Part shown: positions 18,054-27,225 of the stretch, in pieces
Layout of the letters: each line of letters begins with the position of its first letter
Numbering within the stretch: the stretch's first letter is position 1
Assembly: GCA_035636095.1 (NCBI GenBank)
Contig: DASPZU010000047.1
Span: 1-64,000, forward strand
Origin: Gp7-AA10 sp035636095
GTDB taxonomy: Bacteria > Acidobacteriota > Thermoanaerobaculia > Gp7-AA8
DNA length: 64,000 nt
Direction of reading: 5' to 3'
Notes under the pieces: generated by a model
What the model was told of the DNA's origin: nothing
Databases searched by the model: none
What the model saw: the letters and a program-made list of their open reading frames with translations, nothing else
Translations under genes and position numbers: made by a program

Positions 18054-21004
18054 TAATATTGTGCACTAATAAATATGGGATCACCGGACACATTATCGAC
18101 AACGGAGGCGTAGGGTACCACGGGTCCGCCGATCAACACTTGCACCTGACACCGGCCGCCGAGCAGCGTCGAGATCAGCTGAAATTGCGCGAAGCGATCG
18201 AGTGCAACGTGTTCGCGCCAGATTTGCCGGTTCGCTGCATCAAAGAAAAGGAGGCGCACAAAGGCGGAGCCTTGTGACAGGAGTCCGATGTTCGTACGAA
18301 AGGCAGATGAGTTCTCGATGCCGATCAAGGTCGCCAGCTCATTCGAGGCGACCCCCGGCGGCACGAATTGGCCGAATGAGCCGTGCTCGCCGATCGTATA
18401 GGTACGGGACGTCACTAGAACCGCTCTGGTGTTGACTTGCAACGTCGTGCGTCCGTCGGCGCCGAGAATATCGCGCAGGATGACCGCTCCGCGGGCGGGG
18501 ACTGACATCGTCCGCTGATTGATCACCACATCCTCGGCAGCACTTGAAGGATTCGACAGCCAGACATCCGTTCGCCACAACGTTCCGTTCGCGCCCGCCG
18601 AGTGAATGGCGGGAAACATCCCATTGCGAACGCGCGCAGCCGGAATGAACACTGCGTCCCCGGAGGTGTTGTCGACCATCGAGCCGTACGCCAGCACACG
18701 CGCGTCTCCCGCGACGGTCACCTCAGCGCGGAGCGCTTCGCCGGCCGGATTGACTCGCGTTTGCACGTGGCCGAATGGCGCGATTCCGTAGACCTCCTCG
18801 GCAACGGCGTTGCCGGCGCCGTCGTAGAACCGCACCCGCACCTCCCCCGCCACCCCTGCCACCTCGGCGAACCCGATATTCGATCGGAAGCCGATGGTGT
18901 TTTCGAGTCCCGGAACCGACAGCGGCACATCGCCGGCGCCGACCGATTCCGACGGCATCGCGCTCGGCACAAACTGACCAAACGTGCCGGTCGATGACGG
19001 CGTGTACGTTCGGCTGTTGAGGAGGATTTGATCGCTCGCGCCGACGATTTGAAGCTGTCCCGTGCCCGACGACTGCATCAGGGTTTGCACGATGTCGTCG
19101 ATCGCGACGAACTGCGACGGTTGAATCACGATCTTGACCGCAGCGAAGTTCATCCGGCCGTCGCCGCCGGTGGGCGTGAAAATCGCCGTCACCTGAGCTG
19201 ACGACGTCCCGCGATTGAACAATCGAACATCGGTGATGAACGTCGTTCCGTTCGCGCCCGGTGCGTGCGCCACCGCCGCGATGAATTTCTGTTGATTTGC
19301 AGCCGCTGTCGGCCGAGCGGTCAGCGGCACGTCACCGGCAAATTGAATCGCAAGCGACCACGACGGCAGCGTCACCGGTTCGTTCGCGATGACCGCCAGG
19401 GTCCACATTCCCGCCGCCGATCGTCCACGGAAACTGTCCAGCGCCTGCAGCTTGGCCCGCGTCCCGTCGGGTCCGGTCAGCGTGATCTGAGCCTCGCCCG
19501 TGACGGCGACATTCACGCTGATGCGTTCGATCGCTCGAGAATCATTGATTGCCAACGTTGACGCGATGTTCGTTCCGCTCAAGCCGTGTTCGAGACTCTG
19601 GAAGAACGTCAGCTCGCCGCGCGGTCCCGACGCGCAATCGACAGAGGTCAGAATTCCGCGCGAGGTCATCGCGCTGCAGATGACGGAGGAATTCGCGCCG
19701 CCATTGAGGGCGCGGTCGGCCGCCAGAAGCTTCTGTCCCATCAGCGTGAATGACGGGCCCACCGGCACTCCGAAGGTGCCTTCGAGCACGAGCGTGTCGG
19801 TTGTTCGCTTCCCGAGCTTCATGAAAATCTCGCGGAGCGCCGACGACCAGATCTCGCCGTTTTTGTGCTCCGTGCCCGGCGTTTCGCTGACGATGAAGTT
19901 TGCCATCGTCTTCGCGCTATCGACGCGCCGCAGGCAATCGGCGCCGGCCGGGTAGCCGCAGTTCTGCGAGGCGTCATCCATCCAGCAGCGTGCGTCCCAA
20001 TCGCCGATGCAGAACGGATCGCGGCCGGAGGGAATTGTTTGTTCGTAAGTCGATGAAAACGACCAGTAGTCGCCGAAACCCTCGCCTAACGCGCGCGACT
20101 GGCTCGATGACGATCCGCCGAACGCGCCCGGAGCGATCGATTCCTGAATCGCGTGTCCGTACTCGTGCAGCATGATGTCGGAATCTTCGGCATCGTCGGT
20201 GCCTCCATCGCCGAAGAAGAGTGCGCCGGTCCCCGGCGTGTTAGTCACGAAGAATGAATTGTCGGTGCCAGTGGCCGCGTGCGGGTCCACAGGAATGGCA
20301 TAGGCAACGATGCGCCGGTTGCCGGTGTAGCCGAGCGACTGCAGGTAACGCTGTGTTCGATCGATGTGGTAATAGGCGTTGACCTCTTCGAATTGCGCCT
20401 GGCTTCGATCGAACATCAATGACTGCGAAGCATCGGCGCGAGTTGTGGTCGGCAATTGCACGTCGACGATCTGCACGTTCGGTCCGGCCAGCGGACCGGA
20501 TGCCGGAAGATCGATTAAATCGACGATCGAGTACGCGCTGTCGGGAACGGCCGACGCCGCATCGTTTTGATCCTGCAGGTCGGGCCGATTGAGCTTCGCG
20601 ACAGGATTCGGATCGAACACCCGGCCCTGAGCGGTCCAGAAAAGCGCATCGGAGCGAATCAGCGCGCCGGTCGCGGCATCGTAGTAATTCGCATAAGGAC
20701 GGTAGGGCTGCTCTTCGACGACGACGCGTGACGCCAGTCGCGCCTCACCATCGATGTTCAGGTAGACCAGTTCTCCAGCCAGTGGAGCGCCGCCGACCGC
20801 GGCGGCGACTCTCAGCGGCGCGTGAGCAAGATGATCGTGCGTCTCCCGTTTTCCATCGCGCGTGATCGTCTCGACGCGTTCCCCGCCCACGACGCGGACT
20901 CCGTTCAGATACTGCTGATAGTGGATATGCGTTCCGGTGAGCGACTCGCGTGTGTAATCGACCTGCACATCGGCAGCGAGAAGGAAGAGGAGGAGAGGGA
21001 GCAT
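18053..21004 (-). CDS. Secreted M36 (fungalysin-type) metallopeptidase with repeated C-terminal domains
   Basis: 983 residues. A short signal peptide (LPLLLFLLAAD) precedes a propeptide. The zinc motif HEYGH is at 280-284 and the third ligand is Glu308 in ALGEGFGDY, as in M36. A proprotein-convertase P-like domain follows (~470-560, TLTGPDG...MWTLAVIANE). Two related ~150-residue modules then come in tandem, each with GANGT...TDV.L.N and a GTFGQFVP/GSFGQFVP motif. The modules look like surface or substrate-binding domains. Probably an extracellular protease. The stop is coupled to the next gene by TAATG. Confidence 0.92.
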   Translation of the reverse strand: MLPLLLFLLAADVQVDYTRESLTGTHIHYQQYLNGVRVVGGERVETITRDGKRETHDHLAHAPLRVAAAVGGAPLAGELVYLNIDGEARLASRVVVEEQPYRPYANYYDAATGALIRSDALFWTAQGRVFDPNPVAKLNRPDLQDQNDAASAVPDSAYSIVDLIDLPASGPLAGPNVQIVDVQLPTTTRADASQSLMFDRSQAQFEEVNAYYHIDRTQRYLQSLGYTGNRRIVAYAIPVDPHAATGTDNSFFVTNTPGTGALFFGDGGTDDAEDSDIMLHEYGHAIQESIAPGAFGGSSSSQSRALGEGFGDYWSFSSTYEQTIPSGRDPFCIGDWDARCWMDDASQNCGYPAGADCLRRVDSAKTMANFIVSETPGTEHKNGEIWSSALREIFMKLGKRTTDTLVLEGTFGVPVGPSFTLMGQKLLAADRALNGGANSSVICSAMTSRGILTSVDCASGPRGELTFFQSLEHGLSGTNIASTLAINDSRAIERISVNVAVTGEAQITLTGPDGTRAKLQALDSFRGRSAAGMWTLAVIANEPVTLPSWSLAIQFAGDVPLTARPTAAANQQKFIAAVAHAPGANGTTFITDVRLFNRGTSSAQVTAIFTPTGGDGRMNFAAVKIVIQPSQFVAIDDIVQTLMQSSGTGQLQIVGASDQILLNSRTYTPSSTGTFGQFVPSAMPSESVGAGDVPLSVPGLENTIGFRSNIGFAEVAGVAGEVRVRFYDGAGNAVAEEVYGIAPFGHVQTRVNPAGEALRAEVTVAGDARVLAYGSMVDNTSGDAVFIPAARVRNGMFPAIHSAGANGTLWRTDVWLSNPSSAAEDVVINQRTMSVPARGAVILRDILGADGRTTLQVNTRAVLVTSRTYTIGEHGSFGQFVPPGVASNELATLIGIENSSAFRTNIGLLSQGSAFVRLLFFDAANRQIWREHVALDRFAQFQLISTLLGGRCQVQVLIGGPVVPYASVVDNVSGDPIFISAQY

Positions 21005-21045
21005 GGATCGGCGGCAACAACGACGGTGCCGCCGCGATTATTCAA

Positions 21046-23379
21046 TTATTGGGTCAGAGCCTGGGCGGCTTCCTGACGTGGCGGCGCAGTGTCGACGGCT
21101 GGAGCGGCGGTAGCCGGCAACGCGAAGAAGAATGTCGTCCCCGACCCTTCCTTGCTCTCGACCGAGATCGAGCCGCCGTGACGATCGACAATCTGCTTGG
21201 TAATGTACAGCCCGAGTCCGAGGCCGCCGTAGTTGGTGGAGGACACCTGGCGTCCGCGATGGAATCGCTCGAAGACCTGATTCAGCTCGTCGTTGGGAAT
21301 TCCGATTCCGCGATCGCAAACAGACGTGACGACCTGATCGCCTTTGACGGCCACATCGACGAAGATCTCGCTCCCTTCCGGCGAATACTTCACGGCATTT
21401 TCGAGAAGATTGCCCAGAACCTGCTCGAGCCGGTCGCGATCACCGACGACCACGAGATCGCTGTCGGGAACATTGAGATGAAAACGACGATCGCTGACCG
21501 AAGTGTGGTGGTGATGCACGAGATTGCGAACGAACTGGATCCATGAAATCGGCTCGTGGCGAATCTCGAGACGTCCGGTCTCGATGCGTGACACATCGAG
21601 CAGCTCGAGGATGAGTCGCGACATGCGATCAATCTGGTCGAGCGCGATGTCCAGATACTCCTCGGACGTCTCCAGATCCTGCTCGCGGATCAGCGTCTTG
21701 GCGAGCTGCGTGTAACCCTTGATCGAAGTCACGGGCGTGCGCAGCTCGTGCGAGGCGATGGAGAGGAATTCGTCTTTCAGCCGGGAGAGGTCTTCAACCT
21801 TTCGCCGCGCATCGACCTGCTCGGTGTACAGCTTCGCGTTCTCGGCAGCCAGTGCTGCGCGTTCCGCCAACTGCTCCGCCAGCGGGAGTTTGTCGTCCGT
21901 CATGCGCCGCTCCGGATCGTTGGCCGCGATCACCAGCGCGCCGATCATCTCCCGGCGCGTTCGGAGGGGAAGAATGAGCAGCGACGCCAGCTGCATCGTC
22001 GGCGCGTGATACGACGTCACGTTCCGTTGCGTGCTCACGCCGGTGGAGGCGCTGCCGAGGTTCGAGATCATGGCCGGGTATCCGGTGCTGACCACCTGTC
22101 CGATGATTCCCTCGCCGACCAGCAGCGGCTGCCGATAGATGTATGACCACGCCAGGCCCAGCGAGGACATGTCGCGGTGATAGATCGACGCAACGCGCAG
22201 CTCGTTCGAATCCGCGGTCTTGAGGATGACCGCCGACCAGTCGCCCAGGACTTCCGCGACCCGCTCCGCGATGGCTTGCGTGACCCAAACCGGATCGATA
22301 TTGCTCGAGAAAAACGCGCCGGCATCGGCCAGGATCTGCGCGCGCTCGGCCTGGAGTTGCAGCTCCTCCTCGAGGTGCTGCCGCTCGGTGATGTCGCGAA
22401 AAGTGACGATCGCACCGGTCGTCCTTCTCCCTTCCTGCAGCGGCGTGGCGTTCACGGAGATCGCGATCTTTTTGTCGTCACGGGCGATCATCATCGTGAC
22501 GTCCATGATCGGTTTGCCAGTCGCCAGCGCCTGGGCCGTCGGCAGCTCCAGCGCGTCGACCGTACTGCCGTCTTCTTTTCGCAGCCGGTAAACATCCGAC
22601 TGCTGTGTGATCGGGACGCCGACCTGGGATTGCCCTAGCAGACGTTCGCCCGCCGGATTGATGTAGACCGATTTTCCTTCGCGATCGACGACCACCACGC
22701 CGTCGGACATTCCGGCGATCATCGCCTCGGTGCGACGCACCTCGCGATTGATCGAGTGACGCAGCGATTGCTCGATCCGCCACAGCGTATAGCCGCCCAG
22801 AGCGACGATGACGATGCTCACCACAATCATCACCAGCGTCAGACCCTGCCGCAGGCTCGCAATCTGTTCGAGATCGATGTCCTGTTGCCGGCGGCGCTGG
22901 TCCGCGAGCGCATCGGCGAAATCGGGGGTCGACCGCTGGAGTCGCGCCGCCTCCAGCATGTATTCGTTCGCGTTCGCGGAGCGCCCTTCTCTCGCCAGCG
23001 TGATCTGCTCGTCGGTGAGGCCCTTGATGTCGGCGAACTGTTTGCGGATTCTCGAAACGACCTGCATTTCCTGCGGCGCGGATGCCAGTTGATTCGCCTT
23101 CAAGGCCTGCCGCTCAAAGTCGCGGACGGCGTCGTCGTACTGCTGAAGGAACTGTGTCTGCTGCGTGAGCAGATACCCGCGCGATGATCCCAGCAGCGCC
23201 CGCACGTCGCCGTTCATCGCCTGGACGGCGTCGAGCAAGGGCTCCGAGCCGTGCACGATGCGCGATTCCTGACGACGGCCGATCTGGAGTACCGTGACGG
23301 TCAGACCCAGGCCCACCGCCACGAGGAGCGTGAGCACGAAGAAAGCGCCCCACAACGTCCGCCGGATTGTTGAATCCAT
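21046..23379 (-). CDS. Sensor histidine kinase: CHASE3, PAS and GAF domains
   Basis: 777 residues. TM1 ~10-30, an extracytoplasmic CHASE3-like helical domain ~35-180 (LLGSSRGYLLTQQTQFL), TM2 ~183-203, PAS ~215-335 (MIAGMSDGVVVVDREGKSVY), GAF ~350-500, HisKA with His544 (ASHELRTPVTSIKGY) and HATPase (NAVKYSPEG, DRGIGIPN, GLGLGLYI). No response regulator gene is adjacent, so it is an orphan kinase in this window. Divergent from ku with about 140 nt between. Confidence 0.93.
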   Translation of the reverse strand: MDSTIRRTLWGAFFVLTLLVAVGLGLTVTVLQIGRRQESRIVHGSEPLLDAVQAMNGDVRALLGSSRGYLLTQQTQFLQQYDDAVRDFERQALKANQLASAPQEMQVVSRIRKQFADIKGLTDEQITLAREGRSANANEYMLEAARLQRSTPDFADALADQRRRQQDIDLEQIASLRQGLTLVMIVVSIVIVALGGYTLWRIEQSLRHSINREVRRTEAMIAGMSDGVVVVDREGKSVYINPAGERLLGQSQVGVPITQQSDVYRLRKEDGSTVDALELPTAQALATGKPIMDVTMMIARDDKKIAISVNATPLQEGRRTTGAIVTFRDITERQHLEEELQLQAERAQILADAGAFFSSNIDPVWVTQAIAERVAEVLGDWSAVILKTADSNELRVASIYHRDMSSLGLAWSYIYRQPLLVGEGIIGQVVSTGYPAMISNLGSASTGVSTQRNVTSYHAPTMQLASLLILPLRTRREMIGALVIAANDPERRMTDDKLPLAEQLAERAALAAENAKLYTEQVDARRKVEDLSRLKDEFLSIASHELRTPVTSIKGYTQLAKTLIREQDLETSEEYLDIALDQIDRMSRLILELLDVSRIETGRLEIRHEPISWIQFVRNLVHHHHTSVSDRRFHLNVPDSDLVVVGDRDRLEQVLGNLLENAVKYSPEGSEIFVDVAVKGDQVVTSVCDRGIGIPNDELNQVFERFHRGRQVSSTNYGGLGLGLYITKQIVDRHGGSISVESKEGSGTTFFFALPATAAPAVDTAPPRQEAAQALTQ

Positions 23380-23521
23380 CGCTGTTAACCGATCGCGGTC
23401 TCATGCAAAACCAACGCCGTCAACGAGGCGGGCCGATCTATTCAACTTATGGACAGTCAGGAAGTTGCGCGATAAGAGCGTGGAATGCTGAATGCAAATG
23501 AACCTCACCGGGAGGCTCACC

Positions 23522-24397
23522 ATGGCACTCAGACCGTTGCGGAATGCGACCATTACCTTCGGTCTCGTTTCAATCCCGGTGCGTTTTTACTCGGCGACGA
23601 AGTCCGAAGACGTCCATTTCAACCTTTTGCATGAGAGCTGCGGCACGCGAGTCAACCGCAAATGGTGGTGCCCGTACCACGAAAAAATCGTCTCCTCGGA
23701 CGAGCTTGTCCGCGGCTACCCCGTGACCAAAAACAAATACGTCACCTTCACCGACGAGGAGATCGAAGCGCTCGAAACCGACGACAACCGTGCGCTCGAC
23801 ATTGCGGAATTCGTCGATCTGGCGCAGATCGATCCGATGTTCTACGAGAAGGCCTATTACCTCGGTCCCGCGCCGGGTGGCGGCAAGACCTACCACCTGC
23901 TTGCCACCGCGATGAAGGACCAGAACAAGGTCGCAGTTGCACGCATGGTCGCCGCCGGAAAAGAAAACATTGTGGTGGTGCGTCCATTCGAAGACGGACT
24001 GATCCTCCACACGATGTACTATGCCGACGAGGTGCGCGACTTCGCGGCCATCGATCTCGAGCGCGGGCAGGTCAAGGAAAAAGAAGTGAAGCTCGCCGAA
24101 ATGCTAATCAACGAGCTGACAGAAAAACAGTTCAATCCGCTGCGGTACAAGGATGAGTATCGCAAACGGCTGCTCGATCGCATCCGGGCCAAGGCCCAGG
24201 GCAAGACCATCGTGGCCGAGGAGAAGGAAGAGGAGAAGGCCGGCGAGGTCATCGACATCATGGACGCGCTGCGACGCAGTCTCGAAGGCGGACGCGCGGC
24301 CGCACCGCGCGGACGTGCTCGCGCGGCTGCCAAACGCGCGCCCGCGGCGGGCCGCAAAACACGAGCGGTTGCTTCGCGAAGGCGGAAGGCCTCGTAG
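23522..24397 (+). CDS. ku: Ku protein, non-homologous end joining
   Basis: 291 residues from ATG 23522, preceded by GGGAGG; an in-frame ATG at 23492 has poorer context. Bacterial Ku homodimers bind DNA ends and recruit LigD. The core begins ALRPLRNATITFGLVSIPVR and contains VNRKWWCPYHEKIV, IDPMFYEKAYYLGP and LHTMYYADEVRDF. The tail (~250-291) is Arg/Lys/Ala-rich, as in extended Ku proteins that bind DNA non-specifically. The LigD phosphoesterase gene starts 3 nt downstream, giving a repair operon. Confidence 0.96.
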   Translation: MALRPLRNATITFGLVSIPVRFYSATKSEDVHFNLLHESCGTRVNRKWWCPYHEKIVSSDELVRGYPVTKNKYVTFTDEEIEALETDDNRALDIAEFVDLAQIDPMFYEKAYYLGPAPGGGKTYHLLATAMKDQNKVAVARMVAAGKENIVVVRPFEDGLILHTMYYADEVRDFAAIDLERGQVKEKEVKLAEMLINELTEKQFNPLRYKDEYRKRLLDRIRAKAQGKTIVAEEKEEEKAGEVIDIMDALRRSLEGGRAAAPRGRARAAAKRAPAAGRKTRAVASRRRKAS

Positions 24398-24400
24398 AGA

Positions 24401-25186
24401 ATGCCGGATCTTCTGAAAAAGTACCGCCAGATGCGCGACTTCGGCGGGACGCCGGAGCCATCTGGCGGGAAACCGAAGACGACCAGGCTGCCGATCTTCG
24501 TGATTCAGAAGCATCAGGCCTCGCGTCTCCACTATGACTTTCGCTTGGAGATGGAGGGCGTGCTGAAATCGTGGGCAGTTCCCAAAGGACCTTCGTACGA
24601 TCCGGCGGTGAAACGCCTGGCCATGATGACCGAGGACCATCCCTACGATTACGCGGCCTTCGAGGGTGTCATCCCGGCTGGAAATTACGGCGCGGGCAAC
24701 GTGATCATCTGGGACAACGGGACGTGGGAATTCATCGAGCCGGGCGACGATCCGGTGAAAGCCGTCCAACAGGGCAAGCTCACCTTCCGAATGTTCGGAA
24801 AGAAGATGTTCGGCGAGTGGGCGCTGGTGAAAATTCGCGGGCGCTCACCGAAAGGCAACGAGTGGTTGTTGCTCAAGCATCGCGATCAGTACGCCAATGC
24901 CAAGATCGACGTCACAGAGGTCGCACCGCGCTCGGTCGTGTCGAATCTACTGGTTGAAGAAATCGGAGCGGACAACGTCTGGATCAGCAATCGAAAATCG
25001 ACGCGTGGTGCGCCGACTTTGGCGTCACGTTTGGCTGCGGAGCAGGCGAAGGCTGCTACTGCGAAGAAGCCCGCGACGGCTCCAGCTCCTGCAGCGCGCT
25101 CTCGAGAAGCTTCTTCTCGGAGGCGAAGCTCGCGCGGCGAATCGCCTCGCTCAACTCCACCCACTCGACGTCGTCGACTTCGCTGA
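24401..25186 (+). CDS. Stand-alone LigD 3'-phosphoesterase (PE) domain protein
   Basis: 261 residues. The PE module heals 3' ends in NHEJ by removing 3'-phosphates or ribonucleotides. Active-site residues are visible: His38, His44, Asp46, Arg48 (KHQASRLHYDFRLE), His80 and Tyr84 (DHPYDY). All are offset by 4 from Pseudomonas LigD His42/His48/Asp50/Arg52/His84/Tyr88. There is no ligase or polymerase domain, so LigD functions are split. The Arg/Ser-rich tail (~215-261) overlaps the convergent Nudix gene by 131 bp and may be non-functional. Confidence 0.9.
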   Translation: MPDLLKKYRQMRDFGGTPEPSGGKPKTTRLPIFVIQKHQASRLHYDFRLEMEGVLKSWAVPKGPSYDPAVKRLAMMTEDHPYDYAAFEGVIPAGNYGAGNVIIWDNGTWEFIEPGDDPVKAVQQGKLTFRMFGKKMFGEWALVKIRGRSPKGNEWLLLKHRDQYANAKIDVTEVAPRSVVSNLLVEEIGADNVWISNRKSTRGAPTLASRLAAEQAKAATAKKPATAPAPAARSREASSRRRSSRGESPRSTPPTRRRRLR

Positions 25187-25499
25187 GCTGCGGCTTGAGC
25201 TCGCCTCCGGTGTGCGTCATCAGATAAAAGTCGACACGCTTGTGAATCAGTGTGTCGCCGGCGCGGAAGAAATACTCGATCGTATCGAGCGGCCTGACGA
25301 TTGCGGCCTCCAGCCCGGTCTCCTCCAGTACCTCGCGCAGCGCCGCCGCCTCCGACGTTTCGCCCTCTGAAACCGCCCCCTTGGGGAGGCCCCAGCGCGT
25401 CTTGCCGCGGGTCGCGATGAGCGCAACATACGGCACGCCCTCGCGTACTGAGATCACGGCCCCTCCCGACGAATACTCGCTGCGGGTCTTCGAGGGCAT
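25056..25499 (-). CDS. Nudix hydrolase
   Basis: 147 residues from ATG 25499. The complete Nudix box is present: G-x5-E-x7-REVLEETGL (GAVSEGETSEAAALREVLEE, then TGL). The N-terminus SSGGAVISV and RWGLPKG fit Ap4A/NTP-type Nudix proteins. Substrate not determinable. Likely leaderless: TAGAAT ends 7 nt before the ATG and no Shine-Dalgarno is present. The 3' end overlaps the LigD-PE gene by 131 bp on the opposite strand, leaving no room for a terminator. Confidence 0.9.
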   Translation of the reverse strand: MPSKTRSEYSSGGAVISVREGVPYVALIATRGKTRWGLPKGAVSEGETSEAAALREVLEETGLEAAIVRPLDTIEYFFRAGDTLIHKRVDFYLMTHTGGELKPQLSEVDDVEWVELSEAIRRASFASEKKLLESALQELEPSRASSQ

Positions 25500-25506
25500 G
25501 GGGGAG

Positions 25507-25512
25507 ATTCTA
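25507..25512 (-). promoter_or_regulatory. -10 box (TAGAAT) for the Nudix gene
   Basis: On the minus strand TAGAAT is followed by 7 nt and then the ATG at 25499. This is the same geometry as the other leaderless candidates in this window. Confidence 0.45.
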
Positions 25513-25584
25513 CCGCGTGACCTTTGATCGCAATTGGCGTAGGATTTTTTCCGTCCCGGTTCACATAGACCCTGGAGGCCCAAT

Positions 25585-26004
25585 ATGACTCTGCCTGTCG
25601 TCACGTTCGCAGGACTTGCCGTTCTCGCCGCGCTGGTCTGGATCCTCATGCGCATGCACTCTAAGGATCTCATCGAGCAGAAGATGGCCCGGAGACGCAC
25701 CTCGGCGCGGCTCGTCTCCCGGGCGGATTTCGTCGAAGGTCTCGAGCGTATCCCGGTTGCGCTGGCGCTGACCAATGACTCGATCGTCTACGAAAATCCC
25801 GACATCGACGCTTCGCTCGACCTCAAGCAAATCGAAGAGGTCGAATACGACAATGAGACTTCGACAGGACAGGTCCTCGACGGAAACGCGCTTCGGCTGC
25901 GATCGCACGGGCACACCTTCGAGTTCGTGCTCGATCCCGACAGCACCGGCAAGTGGAGGGCAGCACTCCCACCGAGACGCATGGGAACAGCGCAAGCGGT
26001 ATAG
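25585..26004 (+). CDS. Small membrane-anchored protein of unknown function
   Basis: 139 residues. One N-terminal membrane helix (PVVTFAGLAVLAALVWILM) is followed by a soluble ~110-residue domain with SRADFVEGLERIPVALALTN and alternating beta-like stretches (SIVYENPDIDASLDLKQIEE). I do not recognise it. GGAGG lies 7 nt before the ATG, a good Shine-Dalgarno that supports a real gene. It stands alone just upstream of tRNA-Pro. Confidence 0.72.
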   Translation: MTLPVVTFAGLAVLAALVWILMRMHSKDLIEQKMARRRTSARLVSRADFVEGLERIPVALALTNDSIVYENPDIDASLDLKQIEEVEYDNETSTGQVLDGNALRLRSHGHTFEFVLDPDSTGKWRAALPPRRMGTAQAV

Positions 26005-26021
26005 CTGTTGATCGCGACCGT

Positions 26022-26098
<77 letters not shown>

Positions 26099-26103
26099 TT
26101 TCG

Positions 26104-26172
26104 AGTCCTGAGTTCTGAGTCCTGAGTGCTGAGCTAGCACCTCTCAGGACTCAGCACTCAGGACTCAGGACT
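26104..26172. repeat. Heptamer-built hairpin between tRNA-Pro and tRNA-Arg(TCT)
   Basis: The left arm is four 7-nt units of type AGTCCTG/AGTTCTG/AGTGCTG. The right arm carries the complementary units (CAGGACT, CAGCACT). The whole folds into a stem of about 30 bp around GCTAGC. No coding potential. It could separate the two tRNAs on processing. Confidence 0.8.
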
Positions 26173-26178
26173 GTTCCG

Positions 26179-26256
26179 GTCCCCGTAGCTCAGTTGGACT
26201 AGAGCAACAGCCTTCTAAGCTGTGGGTCGCAGGTTCGAATCCTGCCGGGGACGCCA
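26179..26256 (+). tRNA. tRNA-Arg (anticodon TCT)
   Basis: GTCCCCG pairs with CGGGGAC. The loop CTTCTAA gives anticodon TCT. The T arm is GCAGG-TTCGAAT-CCTGC, the discriminator is G26253 and the CCA is encoded. The gene that follows starts 3 nt after the CCA. Confidence 0.96.
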
Positions 26257-26258
26257 AG

Positions 26259-26807
26259 ATGCCGAAGACCGCCCTTCTGATCCTCTTCATCGCAGCGATT
26301 GCTCGCGCTGACGCGCCTGCAGGGATTCGCATCGCGAAGGCAGCCGAAGCGCAGGTCGGGGTCACCACGATCTACGACGCGTCCTACAAACAACTTCGCT
26401 ATCCGGGCGGCGACCTTCCGCCAAATCGCGGGGTATGCGCGGACGTTATCGTGCGCGCGTTCAGACAAATCGGCGTTGATCTGCAAGTCGGAGTTCACGA
26501 AGACATGCGGCAAAACTTCGCCGCCTATCCCCAGAAGTGGGGACTGCGCTCACCTGACACGAACATCGATCATCGCCGCGTGCCGAATCTGATGCGCTAT
26601 TTCGAGCGCAAAGGAAAATCGACGCGAGATGCGTTCAAGCCGGGCGACATCGTCGCGTGGAGACTGTCGAATGGCCTCTACCACATCGGCGTCGTGTCGA
26701 CGCGCCGCGGAGCAACAGACTTCAGCGTCGTGCACAACATCGGCTACGGAGCGCTGAACGAAGACGTCTTGCGCGCGTTTGAGATCATCGGCCATTTCCG
26801 CTGGTGA
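26259..26807 (+). CDS. DUF1287 family protein (NlpC/P60-like fold), exported
   Basis: 182 residues with a signal peptide (PKTALLILFIAAIARADA). Family signature: YDASYKQLRYPGGDLPPNRG, then VCADVIVRAF, DLQVGVHEDM and DTNIDHRRVPNLM. Cys60 and the His of NIDHRR are the likely papain-like catalytic pair, suggesting a cell-wall amidase or peptidase; no activity is established for the family as far as I know. The ATG is 2 nt after the tRNA-Arg CCA, so the mRNA must be cut from the tRNA transcript. It overlaps the convergent gene by 23 bp. Confidence 0.88.
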   Translation: MPKTALLILFIAAIARADAPAGIRIAKAAEAQVGVTTIYDASYKQLRYPGGDLPPNRGVCADVIVRAFRQIGVDLQVGVHEDMRQNFAAYPQKWGLRSPDTNIDHRRVPNLMRYFERKGKSTRDAFKPGDIVAWRLSNGLYHIGVVSTRRGATDFSVVHNIGYGALNEDVLRAFEIIGHFRW

Positions 26808-27216
26808 GCCCCTGGAGGGCTTTTCTCACAGCGGCGTGCGCGCCGGCGACCTCGACATCGCGCTGCAGCATAGCCACGTACTGATCGCCCGCGAAGATCT
26901 GTTCGATCCGTCGCGGAATCGCGCGCGCCGCCGCATCGTCGAAGTCGGTGCGCACCATTTCATCGATATCCACGATCAGCGAAGTGAGCGGTTTGAGCCA
27001 CGCGAAGAAGGAATCGGTTTGCAGCAGGTCGACCAGCCTGGTCGGGCTGACATCGCTGTCGAACGCGAACACGTAATCGCTCTTGGCGGCATCGATCAAA
27101 TGTCGATGCAGTGGAATCAGCGCTTTCGAAATCTCGCGCAGCGATGCCCGCAACTCGCCCCGCTCCGGCGAGTCGGGCGTATGCATGGTTCGAGCAAAAA
27201 ACGTGTTCTTGTCCAT
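26785..27216 (-). CDS. Uncharacterised helical protein, 143 residues
   Basis: It belongs to a set of bacterial hypothetical proteins with the pattern REISKALIPLHRHLIDAAKS, then DSFFAWLKPLTSLIVDIDEM, followed by a C-terminal helical segment. No signal peptide, membrane segment or catalytic motif. The 5' leader contains a long hairpin (27226-27281) whose 3' arm includes GGAGG, the likely Shine-Dalgarno 10 nt before the ATG, so translation may be regulated. Function unknown. Confidence 0.75.
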   Translation of the reverse strand: MDKNTFFARTMHTPDSPERGELRASLREISKALIPLHRHLIDAAKSDYVFAFDSDVSPTRLVDLLQTDSFFAWLKPLTSLIVDIDEMVRTDFDDAAARAIPRRIEQIFAGDQYVAMLQRDVEVAGAHAAVRKALQGLTSGNGR

Positions 27217-27225
27217 GAAAAATCA

